Below, in pieces: positions 29,954 to 39,118 of a DNA stretch of 43,570 nt (position 1 is the stretch's first letter; each line of letters opens with the position of its first letter). The stretch covers positions 1-43,570 of the IMG/VR virus record IMGVR_UViG_3300037427_002502; one strand, given 5' to 3'. Below the pieces are notes generated by a model. The model saw nothing but the letters and a program-made list of their open reading frames with translations. It had not been told where the DNA came from and did not search any database. The stretch comes from a virus. The position numbers were made by a program, and so were the translations under genes.

Positions 29954-32635
29954 TCATGCATGTGCATAATATATGTAATTGCCACCACTTTCATTAGTTA
30001 CTGTTTTAGGTGTGATAGTAATCCCGTTAGATGCTGGTATTAAAAAATCATCACTATACTGACTATTATTGGCACTTAAGTATAATGCAGGATCATTACT
30101 AGTTCCTATTCCTCTTAATGTATCAAACACATGCCAGTTTCTACTATTACTATTAGTTTGTTTTATGATTATAAGTCTAGGATTAAATCCAAAATTTAGT
30201 GTCTGATTTGAACCCGTTCCTGCGTAATAACCAACCTTGCTGATGCCTTCAACGCTGGCGAACAACATCATCATATACTTATAAGGAGTATCATTGACTT
30301 CTGTATAATTACCTACAGTGAAATGTGTTGCTGTAGGTGCTGTATTATTCCATATAGGACCATATTGACCTGATATTTGGTCTGTAAATAAAGTATAGTA
30401 CTGTTCAGGGTTTGTGCCTCCACCTACTCCTTTATGATACACATTCCACTTTCCAGTTGAATCTCTAGGTTTTAGCCACATCATTTCTGGAATTTTTCCC
30501 AATCCATGATTAATCTGACGCTCTGAGGCTCCATTACCATCATAAAGAACTACATCAAAACCAGCGTGGCGTTTCCACATCCATGAAAATCTTCCGTTAT
30601 CCCAACTTTTAGCCCATCCAGCATTACTATCCCAAGAAATAAAGGCTGGGTGGCTAACTTGAGCTTGAGAAGAATTTGTAAATAAATAATTATCACCACT
30701 TAATCTCGATTGTGCAAGGAAATTACTTGATGCTAATGGTCTTTTTAGAAGTGCAAAATCAACAGGGAATCCACTATCAAAAGTAGGTTCCAAACTATTA
30801 CCATAATCCATAGTGAATACATCCGTAGCAAGTTCGGGAGGCTTGCCAACGTATCCATCTGGTCTTCGTATGGCTACATAAGTAAACTCATTATCAGTAT
30901 AATTTGTATAGGTATTGCTAGTATTACCTGGGTAAAAACCTGTTGAATCAACATTTATATAATTACTGTCCCAACTATTTTCAATATCGTTAATGTCGGC
31001 AAATAGCATCTCTGTAGGACCGTCTACTGGAGTACCTCTCATAGTATCAATAAGGAGCCACTGAGATTGCTGAGTGGCGTTTTTGACCATTAACCATTGT
31101 GGCTCCCATCCGAGATGTATATGGTGATCATCTTCAGGTTGTCCCAGATACGATCCAACCTTAATTACTCCTTGGTCTCCGTTCTCTCCAAAGACAAAAC
31201 CAGCAGGGTCATCGAAGGGGCTGTCTGTGCTTGCTGTTGGGCTACTTACCGCAGTAATCGTTCCAGGGGTTACGTTTGAACCTGTAGTAGAAGAGTTATT
31301 GCAACATAAAAGTTTTACATTACTTGCAGTTGCACCTTGAGATGTAGTCGTTAAAGGTTCATTAGTAGGTATAAATGATGATGTCCATAAACACTGTCCT
31401 TTTATAAAACGAACATTAGAAATACTTCCATCCATATATTGTTCTATACTATTACTACCATTAGCACCGATCATAAATTCATGCGTGTTTGCATGGGTTG
31501 ACGATTGAGTTCTAGTATCTTTCTGTAAAATTCCATTAACAAACATCCTTATTTTACCACTACTATCACGAGTCACAGCACCATGATTCCATGTACCATT
31601 AGATATCCTACTGTCGCCATAGAAATCTGCGTCATTACTACTACCGTTAGAAGACGAAAGCCAATGAAGACACTGCTTGCTACTTTCTTCTGAAATTCTC
31701 CATATAAATTCTTTTCTTCCATCATTATCCCATTTAGAAAGAAGAGTATGACTACCACTATCTGAACCTGAATTATTCTCTTGTTTAAACCAACATTCCA
31801 TTGTAAATTGACTACTGCCAATTTCAAGATCAGTGGTATCAGCAATATCTAAACGTTTACTAGTATTACCTTCTCCAAAATCAACAGATCTTGCAGCAGC
31901 GTCTGTGGACTCGCCTCCTGCAAATAGGTAGGCTACATAACTCTTACCATTATCATTAGCATACCCATGTGTTCCTAAACTAAAAACTGAAGCAGTTGGT
32001 AATGTACTGTTTATAACATTATAATTCTGTTCAGCAGTGGCATTATTTAATTCCATCGATTTTGATGGACCCACGCTTTTGTGATAAACTACCCAGTCAT
32101 GTGCATCAGTTAGATTCTTTATTATTATCATACCAGGGACACAACCTAACGCATGAGGTAAAGTCCTTGCCGTACCATTCCCAGTCCAAGTAACAATATC
32201 AAAGAACCCAGGTTGCTTACGGAATGTCCATGATGCGTAGTCTTTCGTATCATTATAAGTAAGATCTCCCATTGAAAAACCATCTGAATTAAACGAACTA
32301 ACAGCATTAGGATAGTCTGCTTGTACAGCATTGCTTTGAGTTTGTATGTTTTTTATTCTTCCTCTTACAGTGTCATGAATTCCATGTCCATAATCATAAG
32401 TCATAGTCTCCCTGCCTTTTAGCCAAACCATTCCACCCTTTCCAGCCAAATCAATCCCGTTATTTATAGTTTTAGTTGTTCCTGATCCTTTATAAACATA
32501 CGTCGAGAAAACATCGTCAATATATGACTTTGCAGTATCACCACTTTTCCAATGTATATTTGAAGCACTTCCACCTCCCAAACCTGGAAGAGTAAGCATT
32601 GGCTTTTCTTTCTTAAACCAAGAATTATTATTCAT
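29954..32635 (-). CDS. Tail-fibre-like protein with inserted LamG domain
   Basis: 893 residues. Four to five related beta modules of ~120 residues carry strings such as YDGNGASERQINHGLGKIPEMMWLK, WNVYHKGVGG and YMMMLFASVEGISKVGYY; in the first part VTWTGNGTARTLPHALGCVPG is equivalent. Between modules, residues ~250-445 form a concanavalin-A/LamG-like domain: FTMECWFKQEN, FIWRISEES, WNHGAVTRDSSGKIRMFVNG and MDGSISNVRFIKG. LamG folds bind carbohydrate or protein surfaces. The gene leads into the small-gene block and follows the fibre genes, so a host-surface-binding fibre or decoration is likely. Confidence 0.8.
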   Translation of the reverse strand: MNNNSWFKKEKPMLTLPGLGGGSASNIHWKSGDTAKSYIDDVFSTYVYKGSGTTKTINNGIDLAGKGGMVWLKGRETMTYDYGHGIHDTVRGRIKNIQTQSNAVQADYPNAVSSFNSDGFSMGDLTYNDTKDYASWTFRKQPGFFDIVTWTGNGTARTLPHALGCVPGMIIIKNLTDAHDWVVYHKSVGPSKSMELNNATAEQNYNVINSTLPTASVFSLGTHGYANDNGKSYVAYLFAGGESTDAAARSVDFGEGNTSKRLDIADTTDLEIGSSQFTMECWFKQENNSGSDSGSHTLLSKWDNDGRKEFIWRISEESSKQCLHWLSSSNGSSNDADFYGDSRISNGTWNHGAVTRDSSGKIRMFVNGILQKDTRTQSSTHANTHEFMIGANGSNSIEQYMDGSISNVRFIKGQCLWTSSFIPTNEPLTTTSQGATASNVKLLCCNNSSTTGSNVTPGTITAVSSPTASTDSPFDDPAGFVFGENGDQGVIKVGSYLGQPEDDHHIHLGWEPQWLMVKNATQQSQWLLIDTMRGTPVDGPTEMLFADINDIENSWDSNYINVDSTGFYPGNTSNTYTNYTDNEFTYVAIRRPDGYVGKPPELATDVFTMDYGNSLEPTFDSGFPVDFALLKRPLASSNFLAQSRLSGDNYLFTNSSQAQVSHPAFISWDSNAGWAKSWDNGRFSWMWKRHAGFDVVLYDGNGASERQINHGLGKIPEMMWLKPRDSTGKWNVYHKGVGGGTNPEQYYTLFTDQISGQYGPIWNNTAPTATHFTVGNYTEVNDTPYKYMMMLFASVEGISKVGYYAGTGSNQTLNFGFNPRLIIIKQTNSNSRNWHVFDTLRGIGTSNDPALYLSANNSQYSDDFLIPASNGITITPKTVTNESGGNYIYYAHA

Positions 32636-32646
32636 TTATAGAAACC

Positions 32647-34542
32647 TTAAGCGAAGTTAGTAAAGTTACCAAACACTGTGAATGTTGCATTCGCAGTTTT
32701 CATTATTGTCATAGAATATACATCAGTTCCACTACCAGTTGCAGCAGAGGGTGCTGTTCCTCCTGCCCATTTTGGGGTTATTGTTGATGAATCAACCTTA
32801 AATGTTGTCATATAATTAGCCGCATTGTTACTTGGAGTATACAATGTCATAGTAGTTGTTTCACCAATAGCCATTAAACTATTAAGAGTTGTAGAAGAAT
32901 TACCTCTAACAACAAATGTCCAAGTTCCTGCAGATGCAGTTGATTGATGTAACACCATACCATGTGTAAGAATATCGTGATAATAAGTGCCCGATATCCC
33001 ACCACCAGTATCATTATGGAATTTCTCTGCTAGTACACCAGGTCCTACACTTAATCCACCAGACGCTGTAACAATTCCAACAGCAGATACACCAGCACCT
33101 ACAACAAAAGATCCAGTATTGGTAGTAACACCTGCTGTTATTTCAAATCCTAACCGACCTACTACTAAATTTGTGTGCTGTGCATTACCAATTACGATAT
33201 AATTACTTGCATTATCATGTGGTGTATTAGCTTGATATCCAATACAAATATTATTATCACCCCATTGATTAGAACCAGTATTACCAGAATACGTCATCCA
33301 GCTGCTACTCATTTGATTGCCTTTACCCTGAGAATAAGCACCAACAGCAACATTATATTCTCCTCGACTAGAACCAGACTCGGCACCTACTGATACACAA
33401 TAGTTTTTGGCATTATAGTAACCAGCATTATAACCTATAGCAGCATTATATTGAGCATCACCGTACATGAATAGGCCAGCACCACTACCAACCATAGTAT
33501 TGTAGCTACTTACATTTCCACCGCCAGCATAACCAGCTTGATAACCCATAAAGGTATTATGGGACTTTCCAGTTGCATTTTGATATCCAGCCCTCTTACC
33601 TATAATCACACAGTAATCAGTATTTGTATTATTAGCACTCGCCTCTTCTCCAATAATTACTGAATTTTCTGTAGTAGCATCAATTTTATTTACTATTGTT
33701 CCAGTGCAGGTCATAGCACCACCTACATTTACATGATTAAAACCTGAAAGTCCTGTAGTAGAAATACCAGGAACACCAGCCGATATACCAGTTAAGTTTG
33801 AACCATCTCCATATAATGTGTCCGCATAAAAATTCTGTACACGAACTGCATTAGTTCCAATATCTACAGTGCTATCTGCTGATGGTATCAAATCACCATC
33901 TACATTTATACTCCAACCTTGATAAGTACCATTGCGATTAGTTTTTAAAAATATAGATTTTGATCCTGAAGTTTCAATATATAAATCCTCTTGTTGAGAC
34001 TGTATTCTCGCTTTGTTACCGCTAACTGAAACTATTTCTAAGTTACTACTAGTACCCATCCTAAACTCAGCACCTTCAGGCAAGTGTAGTTGTCCAGCTA
34101 CATACAAATTCTTAGCAATACCAACACCACCAGCAACTTTTAAAGCACCTGTTGTTGTACTAGACGATTGTGTTGTGTCACTTATATTAATACCATTACG
34201 TGCAGTTATAAGTCCTACTGAATCTACATTAGTTACATCTTCATAGGTTAATGTACCTCCTACACTTACATTACCCAAAAAAGTATGGATACCAGTATAC
34301 ATAGCACCTGATGATTGTGCCTGTATCTTTACATTACCACCAGAATCTTTAATTGAAGTTGCATCTATGCCAGTTAAGTTTGCACCGCTACCTGCGAATG
34401 ATGCTGCGGTAATTACACCAGTTACATTAATAGTACCAGCACCAGTTATACCATAACCTACAGGAACTTCAGCACCGTATTGAAGTTGAACAGCACCCGT
34501 TCCCGCTTTATTTGAAATTTTATCAGCTCTAATTCTAGACAT
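32647..34542 (-). CDS. Tail-fibre-like structural protein with hemagglutinin-type repeats
   Basis: 631 residues. The start (MSRIRADKISNKAGTGAVQL) and the GVITAASFAGSGANLTGI block recur in the neighbouring fibre gene. Residues ~100-155 carry LTYEDVTNVDSVGLITARNGI and TTTGALKVAGGVGIAKNLYVAG modules. Residues ~290-420 contain degenerate ~14-residue repeats (VIIGKRAGYQN, TFMGYQAGYAGG, AAIGYNAGYYNA, VAVGAYSQG) like the head repeats of trimeric autotransporter adhesins. The C-terminus is a compact beta segment. The protein most likely forms a trimeric fibre. Late-type octamers lie at 34570 and 34682. Confidence 0.8.
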   Translation of the reverse strand: MSRIRADKISNKAGTGAVQLQYGAEVPVGYGITGAGTINVTGVITAASFAGSGANLTGIDATSIKDSGGNVKIQAQSSGAMYTGIHTFLGNVSVGGTLTYEDVTNVDSVGLITARNGINISDTTQSSSTTTGALKVAGGVGIAKNLYVAGQLHLPEGAEFRMGTSSNLEIVSVSGNKARIQSQQEDLYIETSGSKSIFLKTNRNGTYQGWSINVDGDLIPSADSTVDIGTNAVRVQNFYADTLYGDGSNLTGISAGVPGISTTGLSGFNHVNVGGAMTCTGTIVNKIDATTENSVIIGEEASANNTNTDYCVIIGKRAGYQNATGKSHNTFMGYQAGYAGGGNVSSYNTMVGSGAGLFMYGDAQYNAAIGYNAGYYNAKNYCVSVGAESGSSRGEYNVAVGAYSQGKGNQMSSSWMTYSGNTGSNQWGDNNICIGYQANTPHDNASNYIVIGNAQHTNLVVGRLGFEITAGVTTNTGSFVVGAGVSAVGIVTASGGLSVGPGVLAEKFHNDTGGGISGTYYHDILTHGMVLHQSTASAGTWTFVVRGNSSTTLNSLMAIGETTTMTLYTPSNNAANYMTTFKVDSSTITPKWAGGTAPSAATGSGTDVYSMTIMKTANATFTVFGNFTNFA

Positions 34543-34569
34543 TAATTTAAGCGAGTACTACTTTAGTTT

Positions 34570-34577
34570 TATTTATG
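34570..34577 (-). promoter_or_regulatory. Late promoter CATAAATA upstream of the 631-residue fibre gene
   Basis: CATAAATA on the minus strand lies 27 bases before the ATG, in the 169-base gap 34543-34711. I see no gene in that gap. Confidence 0.65.
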
Positions 34578-34681
34578 AAATCAATATAAGTGATGATATT
34601 TAGATTATTATGAAAAATCCAACACAACGCTACCTTTTATTTGATTAGCATTATTATTTTCATTATAGTAAAGTTAAAAAT

Positions 34682-34689
34682 TATTTATT
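34682..34689 (-). promoter_or_regulatory. Second late-type octamer AATAAATA in the same gap
   Basis: AATAAATA lies 139 bases before the fibre ATG and 22 bases after the upstream stop. It may be an additional start point or chance in AT-rich DNA. Confidence 0.35.
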
Positions 34690-34711
34690 ATAACACAAAA
34701 TTCTGATAATA

Positions 34712-35761
34712 CTAAGTAAAACTTAAATAGACACGTCCTCTATTTTGATCTCCTTGGTTAGTACTAAGGTAAGTTCCCGTTCCCCATAAACCGTTATCAG
34801 TGGTATTTGTTCCAGAGGGGGCTGCATAAGATAAAGCTCCTAACCTATCATCAATCGTGTTTCCTTTTGAGACAGTATAAGCCTCGTAAGTAGTTGTAGA
34901 CCCAGTGCAACCAGTTCCTTCAAAGCCACCATACAGCCCACCGCCGCCAGCACCGTAATAATTACTATTCCAACCATATCCACCGCCACCAAAACCCCCT
35001 GCAAGATTTGATCCACTATAAGTATTTCCAGTTGCCCCATAAGCAAGACCTACACTACCTGAATTAATTGATGTTGCACCATTACTAACTGCACCTGATT
35101 TCCATCCAGAGCCACCACCTTGTGCTCCTTGTCGTCCAGGTCCACCAGCATAATCGTTGTTGGTGTACCAAGTACAACTGCCTGATGTAGCAGTGTTTCT
35201 AGTTGCGTTAATGCTTGATTGACTAGTAACACTTAAAGGAGGAGCAGCACTAGACAACTCTTGGTTTACTCCTGCACTAGAACTTCCTTCGCCTCCTCCT
35301 GCTGCAATTATTAAAGGTGTAAACCCATTTACAGTTATGCCACTATTAACACCAGGAACGTAAGTCATAAGACAACTAGCTCCACCTCCAGCTCCTTCAT
35401 TAGACCCATTACCATACGGATTTTTACCCGCAAAAAATACGACACGAGTACCAGCAGATAAAGCAAAGTCAGATCTAATACTTCGTCCTCTACAATTTTT
35501 CCACCCTGACGCACCACCAAGAGTAGCAGAAATGGTGCAAGGTTTACCTAAAGTAAATTCATAAAACCCTGTGTATATTACCTGTGTGATATTGGTAATA
35601 ACAGTATTATCATAAGTTTGAGTTCCCCACCAAGTAGAAATAGCCGTAGCACCATCTCCAGTATCTCCACCACTAGCGGGAGAATCTAACTGTAAAGTAA
35701 AAGGGCTAAAACCAGTACCACCACCAGACGGAGTACCTAAAAACATTTGTTGAATAGCCAT
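34712..35761 (-). CDS. Glycine-rich adhesin-like fibre protein
   Basis: 349 residues. A normal N-terminal ~95 residues (MAIQQMFLGTPSGGGTGFSP ...) is followed by glycine-rich loops (GGGASCLMTYVPG, GPGRQGAQGGGSGW, GGFGGGGYGWNSNYYGAGGGGLYGG) and a terminal strand GDQNRGRVYLSFT. The closing pattern (R-G-x-V-x-I/L) also ends the glycine-rich domain of the partial gene at 42216. Glycine-rich domains can fold as polyglycine-II stacks in phage adhesins, with variable loops reading host surfaces. GGAG lies 9 bases before the ATG. Receptor-binding is inferred. Confidence 0.75.
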   Translation of the reverse strand: MAIQQMFLGTPSGGGTGFSPFTLQLDSPASGGDTGDGATAISTWWGTQTYDNTVITNITQVIYTGFYEFTLGKPCTISATLGGASGWKNCRGRSIRSDFALSAGTRVVFFAGKNPYGNGSNEGAGGGASCLMTYVPGVNSGITVNGFTPLIIAAGGGEGSSSAGVNQELSSAAPPLSVTSQSSINATRNTATSGSCTWYTNNDYAGGPGRQGAQGGGSGWKSGAVSNGATSINSGSVGLAYGATGNTYSGSNLAGGFGGGGYGWNSNYYGAGGGGLYGGFEGTGCTGSTTTYEAYTVSKGNTIDDRLGALSYAAPSGTNTTDNGLWGTGTYLSTNQGDQNRGRVYLSFT

Positions 35762-35799
35762 AATTAATCTCCGTGTTGTGTGTTAGTTAGTAGATACAT

Positions 35800-38439
35800 T
35801 TACGACAACCCTGCACCTGAGATGTAACAGTTATTAGCAGCAACAAACCAAATAGTACACATTCCTCTTCCCGCAAGCGTTTTATTACCTGTTGAAGCAT
35901 CTCCTGCGTTATACATAGTCACACCTGAACCTTGAGTAATTGTTATATCAGAACCAGTATCAGCAATAATAGTTACAGCATCTCCTTCTGAAAATACTGA
36001 ATTATTCACAGTTATGTTTCCTGCGGCTGTTATACATTTACCTGCATCAGCAGATACAAGTGTATAAGCAGAACCTTGGTTGTTTCTTGGTATAGATCTG
36101 AGATTACCTTTGCTGTCATTAACTGTTGTCCCTGCTGTTATACTATCAGTTACTGAGAAAGAACCTGCTGTTGTAAGAACAGCACGTTCATTACCATTAG
36201 ATATAAAAGAAATGCCATGATTACTACGTGTTCCGATCTGTCCTTTAGTGTGTCCAGTATGTGCACTTATGGTAGTAATGATGCCATCTGAGACTGATTG
36301 AACATCTAATCTTGCGTGTGAACTACCAGCTACATTAACTCTTGCGTTCCAACTTCCATTATTGCTAACGCTTCCAGTACTATTACCAAACGCATTATAT
36401 GAATTTGTAAAACTGTAAGAACCTGATGCTGAGTCATTTGCGTCTGATCTTAAAAATGATGAACCATCAATACCATCTAATTGGTCAGCGTTAAGTCCAG
36501 ATCCAGATCCAACGTTACCAGCATGCCAAATTTTGTACTTGCTAGCCCCCATTGACCAACCACCAACGGATAGTTCATTGGTATCAGCGTCTAATCCAAA
36601 GTAAAAAGCAAAATCTGAGCCAGAGTGGAACGCCATAAAAGCGTCATTACCTGAACCTGAGTTATAAACTTCTAGACCACCCATACTACCTGTACCACTA
36701 GCCATGTCGTCATGGTTACTAGTAGCGTTTCCTGAGAAAATAATTCTTCCAGTAGCAGTATCAGCAGCATCTGCTCTTATGAAACATCCATCATCAGCCC
36801 AAGTATTATCACCTCTCAAATAGCTAGAAGATGATCTGGTTCCTGAACTACCAAGTCTTGCAGATGCTACTGTCCCAGAATTTAAGTTGCTTGCATTTCC
36901 AGCAGTAAATCCTCCAGACGTTCCAGAAGCATTACCAGTTAGTCCTCCAATAAATTCGGTGGTTGTTAAAGCATTAGTACTAGGGTTATAACTTAATGCT
37001 CCATCAGTTTCTATTCCTTGTGTTCCTCCAGCACTGGAATCTACAAAAGCAAGATAAACATTTTCATTATTACCATTATTTGCCGTAACAGTAACACTTG
37101 TCGCTAATGCAGCCGTTCCACTTGCAGTTATATAACCAGCACCGTTAGTGATGGCATTGTTGTTCAAGGATATGTTTGCCGAACCATTAAACGATACACC
37201 TGCAATAGTTCTTGCATTTTGTAAGGTTGTAGCAGTAAGAGCGTTACCAGTACAAGATCCAGATGAACCAGATGTATTACCTGTTACGTTACCTGTTAGA
37301 TTACCCACAAACGGTACAGAATTAACAGCAGTAATTGCACTACTATCAATAGACATATATTGAGTCTCACCTGCAATAAATCTTAATTGGTCACCATTAT
37401 GATAATAAGCGATTCCACCCTGCTGACCATTATCAGTATCAGTAAAGTATATACCACCAGGATAAGCAGCAGCACATTGGAATGTCATTCCAGCATAATT
37501 TCCACTACCATGACCTACAACTAAAGTATTTGCATTAGAATGTGCTGCAGTAGTTGAATTAATATACGTTGTATTATTCTGTAAAGCACTACCAAGTGTA
37601 TTAGAACCATTAGTGATAAAATTATCAGAAACTACAACTGTTCCACTAGCAGAATCGAGTATTAGATTTCCAGTAGATGTATCAATCTCATTATCACCAC
37701 TATAAGCCAGTCTAATATTATTAAAAGTTGATGCTGCAAAGTCACCAAGACCAGAAATGTTTACACCAGCATTAATATCTAAAGCACCAGAAAATGTAGA
37801 TATACCAGCAACAACCATTCCACCAGAAGTTACTCTAACTCCACCTCTTGCAGTTACAAGTCCTACAGAATCTATATTAGTTACATCTTCGTATGTTAAT
37901 GTAGCACCTACACTTACATTACCCGTAAAGGTCGCATTAACAGCACTTATATTACCAGAAGCAGTAATTGCATTTATACCTGTAATATTAGTTGAGTTAT
38001 CACCAACAATATTTCCATTCGCATTTATATTTCCAGCAGCAGTTACATTACCAGCAGCAGTTACATTACCATCAGCAGTTACATTACCATTAAAAGAAGC
38101 ATTACCATTATCATAAATTGTCGAACCAGTACCTATAGGAGTATCAGCACCTAAAACATTTATACCTGCTGCTTCTACTCCTACACTATGAACATTCGTT
38201 GATCCTGTTTTAAAATTAGAAGCAGTTGCAATACCAGTAATAACAAGTCCAGTTGATGTTGCCTGAACTTTTGTAGTACCACCAACTTTCAATGATGAAG
38301 CATCTATGCCAGTTAAATTACCACCATCCCCACTAAAACTAGTAGCGGTTATAACTCCAGTAGCATTAACTCCATTAGGAAAATTAGGTGCACCTAACCC
38401 AGATTTATCCTTAATAGTATTTACATTAATCTGAGACAT
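35800..38439 (-). CDS. Tail-fibre-like structural protein
   Basis: 879 residues. The start MSQINVNTIKDKSGLGAPNF leads into the same GVITATSFSGDGGNLTGI and LTYEDVTNIDSVGLVTARGG modules as the 631-residue fibre. GNVTADGNVTAAG is tandemly repeated around residues 117-145. Further on, KIWHAGNVGSGSGLNADQLDGIDGSSFLR is a motif I know from many phage fibres. The end (SADAGKCITAAGNITVNNSVF ... NNCYISGAGLS) is a typical beta-tip. It would be a long trimeric fibre. It is preceded by a late octamer embedded in the upstream stop codon. Confidence 0.8.
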   Translation of the reverse strand: MSQINVNTIKDKSGLGAPNFPNGVNATGVITATSFSGDGGNLTGIDASSLKVGGTTKVQATSTGLVITGIATASNFKTGSTNVHSVGVEAAGINVLGADTPIGTGSTIYDNGNASFNGNVTADGNVTAAGNVTAAGNINANGNIVGDNSTNITGINAITASGNISAVNATFTGNVSVGATLTYEDVTNIDSVGLVTARGGVRVTSGGMVVAGISTFSGALDINAGVNISGLGDFAASTFNNIRLAYSGDNEIDTSTGNLILDSASGTVVVSDNFITNGSNTLGSALQNNTTYINSTTAAHSNANTLVVGHGSGNYAGMTFQCAAAYPGGIYFTDTDNGQQGGIAYYHNGDQLRFIAGETQYMSIDSSAITAVNSVPFVGNLTGNVTGNTSGSSGSCTGNALTATTLQNARTIAGVSFNGSANISLNNNAITNGAGYITASGTAALATSVTVTANNGNNENVYLAFVDSSAGGTQGIETDGALSYNPSTNALTTTEFIGGLTGNASGTSGGFTAGNASNLNSGTVASARLGSSGTRSSSSYLRGDNTWADDGCFIRADAADTATGRIIFSGNATSNHDDMASGTGSMGGLEVYNSGSGNDAFMAFHSGSDFAFYFGLDADTNELSVGGWSMGASKYKIWHAGNVGSGSGLNADQLDGIDGSSFLRSDANDSASGSYSFTNSYNAFGNSTGSVSNNGSWNARVNVAGSSHARLDVQSVSDGIITTISAHTGHTKGQIGTRSNHGISFISNGNERAVLTTAGSFSVTDSITAGTTVNDSKGNLRSIPRNNQGSAYTLVSADAGKCITAAGNITVNNSVFSEGDAVTIIADTGSDITITQGSGVTMYNAGDASTGNKTLAGRGMCTIWFVAANNCYISGAGLS

Positions 38440-38460
38440 CGACTTCTATCTTTTTTCTAG

Positions 38461-38468
38461 TATTTATG
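38461..38468 (-). promoter_or_regulatory. Late promoter CATAAATA containing the upstream stop codon
   Basis: CATAAATA lies 21 bases before the 879-residue fibre ATG. Its bases 3-5 (TAA, 38464-38466) are the stop of the 64-residue gene. Confidence 0.6.
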
Positions 38469-38658
38469 CATGTACATTATATAGGTCAAGATATAATTTT
38501 TTTCCTTCCCCAATAGTAACAATTCCATCATCAATAACAAGTAAAGATGATTCTACAACAATATTAGCATCTTCAACAACAATAGTATCATCAAGATCTA
38601 TAGACTGTGTTACTCTTGATATAGATAATTCAAAACTAGATTCTTGTATTTGTTCCAT
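38464..38658 (-). CDS. Minimal paralogue of the fibre C-terminal cap module
   Basis: 64 residues (MEQIQESSFELSISRVTQSI ... IGEGKKLYLDLYNVHA). It aligns along its whole length with the last ~60 residues of the upstream 141-residue protein: RVTQSIDLDDT is identical, as is GEGKK, and EDANIVVESS matches EDSNIVVGGS. It therefore looks like a tandem duplicate that kept only the C-terminal beta module. The upstream stop is 6 bases away. There is no clear ribosome site, so translation may depend on coupling. Its role might be a separate cap, or it may be a decaying copy. Confidence 0.6.
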   Translation of the reverse strand: MEQIQESSFELSISRVTQSIDLDDTIVVEDANIVVESSLLVIDDGIVTIGEGKKLYLDLYNVHA

Positions 38659-38664
38659 ATAAAG

Positions 38665-39090
38665 TTAATCATCACCTACTACATCATAAAGATCAGCTAT
38701 GACTTTCTTACCTTCACCAACTGTTACTGTAGCTCCATCATCAACTACAATTGTAGATCCTCCTACAACAATATTAGAATCTTCAGCAGCAACAGTATCA
38801 TCAAGATCTATAGACTGTGTTACTCTACCAATAGAAAGAATAAATGGTGATGCTGTTCCATTAGAATAATTAATTACAGTACCTGCACTAGATCCTCCTC
38901 CTCCACCACCAGCAATACTAATATCAACAGTAGTTCCATTGACTGAAAATGTATTACCAGTTCCTACAAAATTAAGTTGAGTAATACCAACTCCTACTTG
39001 GGAACTAGCAGATTGAATACCAACTGATGATACGAATGTAGTGTTTATACCAGCATTTAAACCAACTGGTTCTATCTTTGTGAATGCCAT
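38665..39090 (-). CDS. Short fibre-like structural protein
   Basis: 141 residues. Residues ~28-66 (GVGITQLNFVGTGNTFSVNG ... DISIAGGGGGG) match a block near the end of the upstream 587-residue fibre at both protein and DNA level. The last ~60 residues (GRVTQSIDLDDT ... VGEGKKVIADLYDV) are duplicated in the next gene. It is thus a mosaic of fibre modules without a shaft. A late-type octamer lies 21 bases before the ATG. Confidence 0.7.
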   Translation of the reverse strand: MAFTKIEPVGLNAGINTTFVSSVGIQSASSQVGVGITQLNFVGTGNTFSVNGTTVDISIAGGGGGGSSAGTVINYSNGTASPFILSIGRVTQSIDLDDTVAAEDSNIVVGGSTIVVDDGATVTVGEGKKVIADLYDVVGDD

Positions 39091-39110
39091 ACTTATGTCT
39101 ACCTAACTTT

Positions 39111-39118
39111 TATTTATT
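39111..39118 (-). promoter_or_regulatory. Late-type octamer AATAAATA beside tandem stops
   Basis: The upstream fibre ends TAA TAA; the second in-frame TAA (39116-39114) is bases 3-5 of AATAAATA, the same phase as at 38461 and 40905. It is 21 bases before the 141-residue gene. Confidence 0.55.

Noticed and set aside
32628-32640. TATAAATG directly at the start of the 893-residue gene as a late promoter
   Set aside because: The match overlaps the ATG itself, leaving no room for a leader.
34543-34711. Possible small gene in the 169-base gap
   Set aside because: Only very short ORFs occur (for example a start followed by eight codons); the gap holds late-type octamers and nothing else that I can support.
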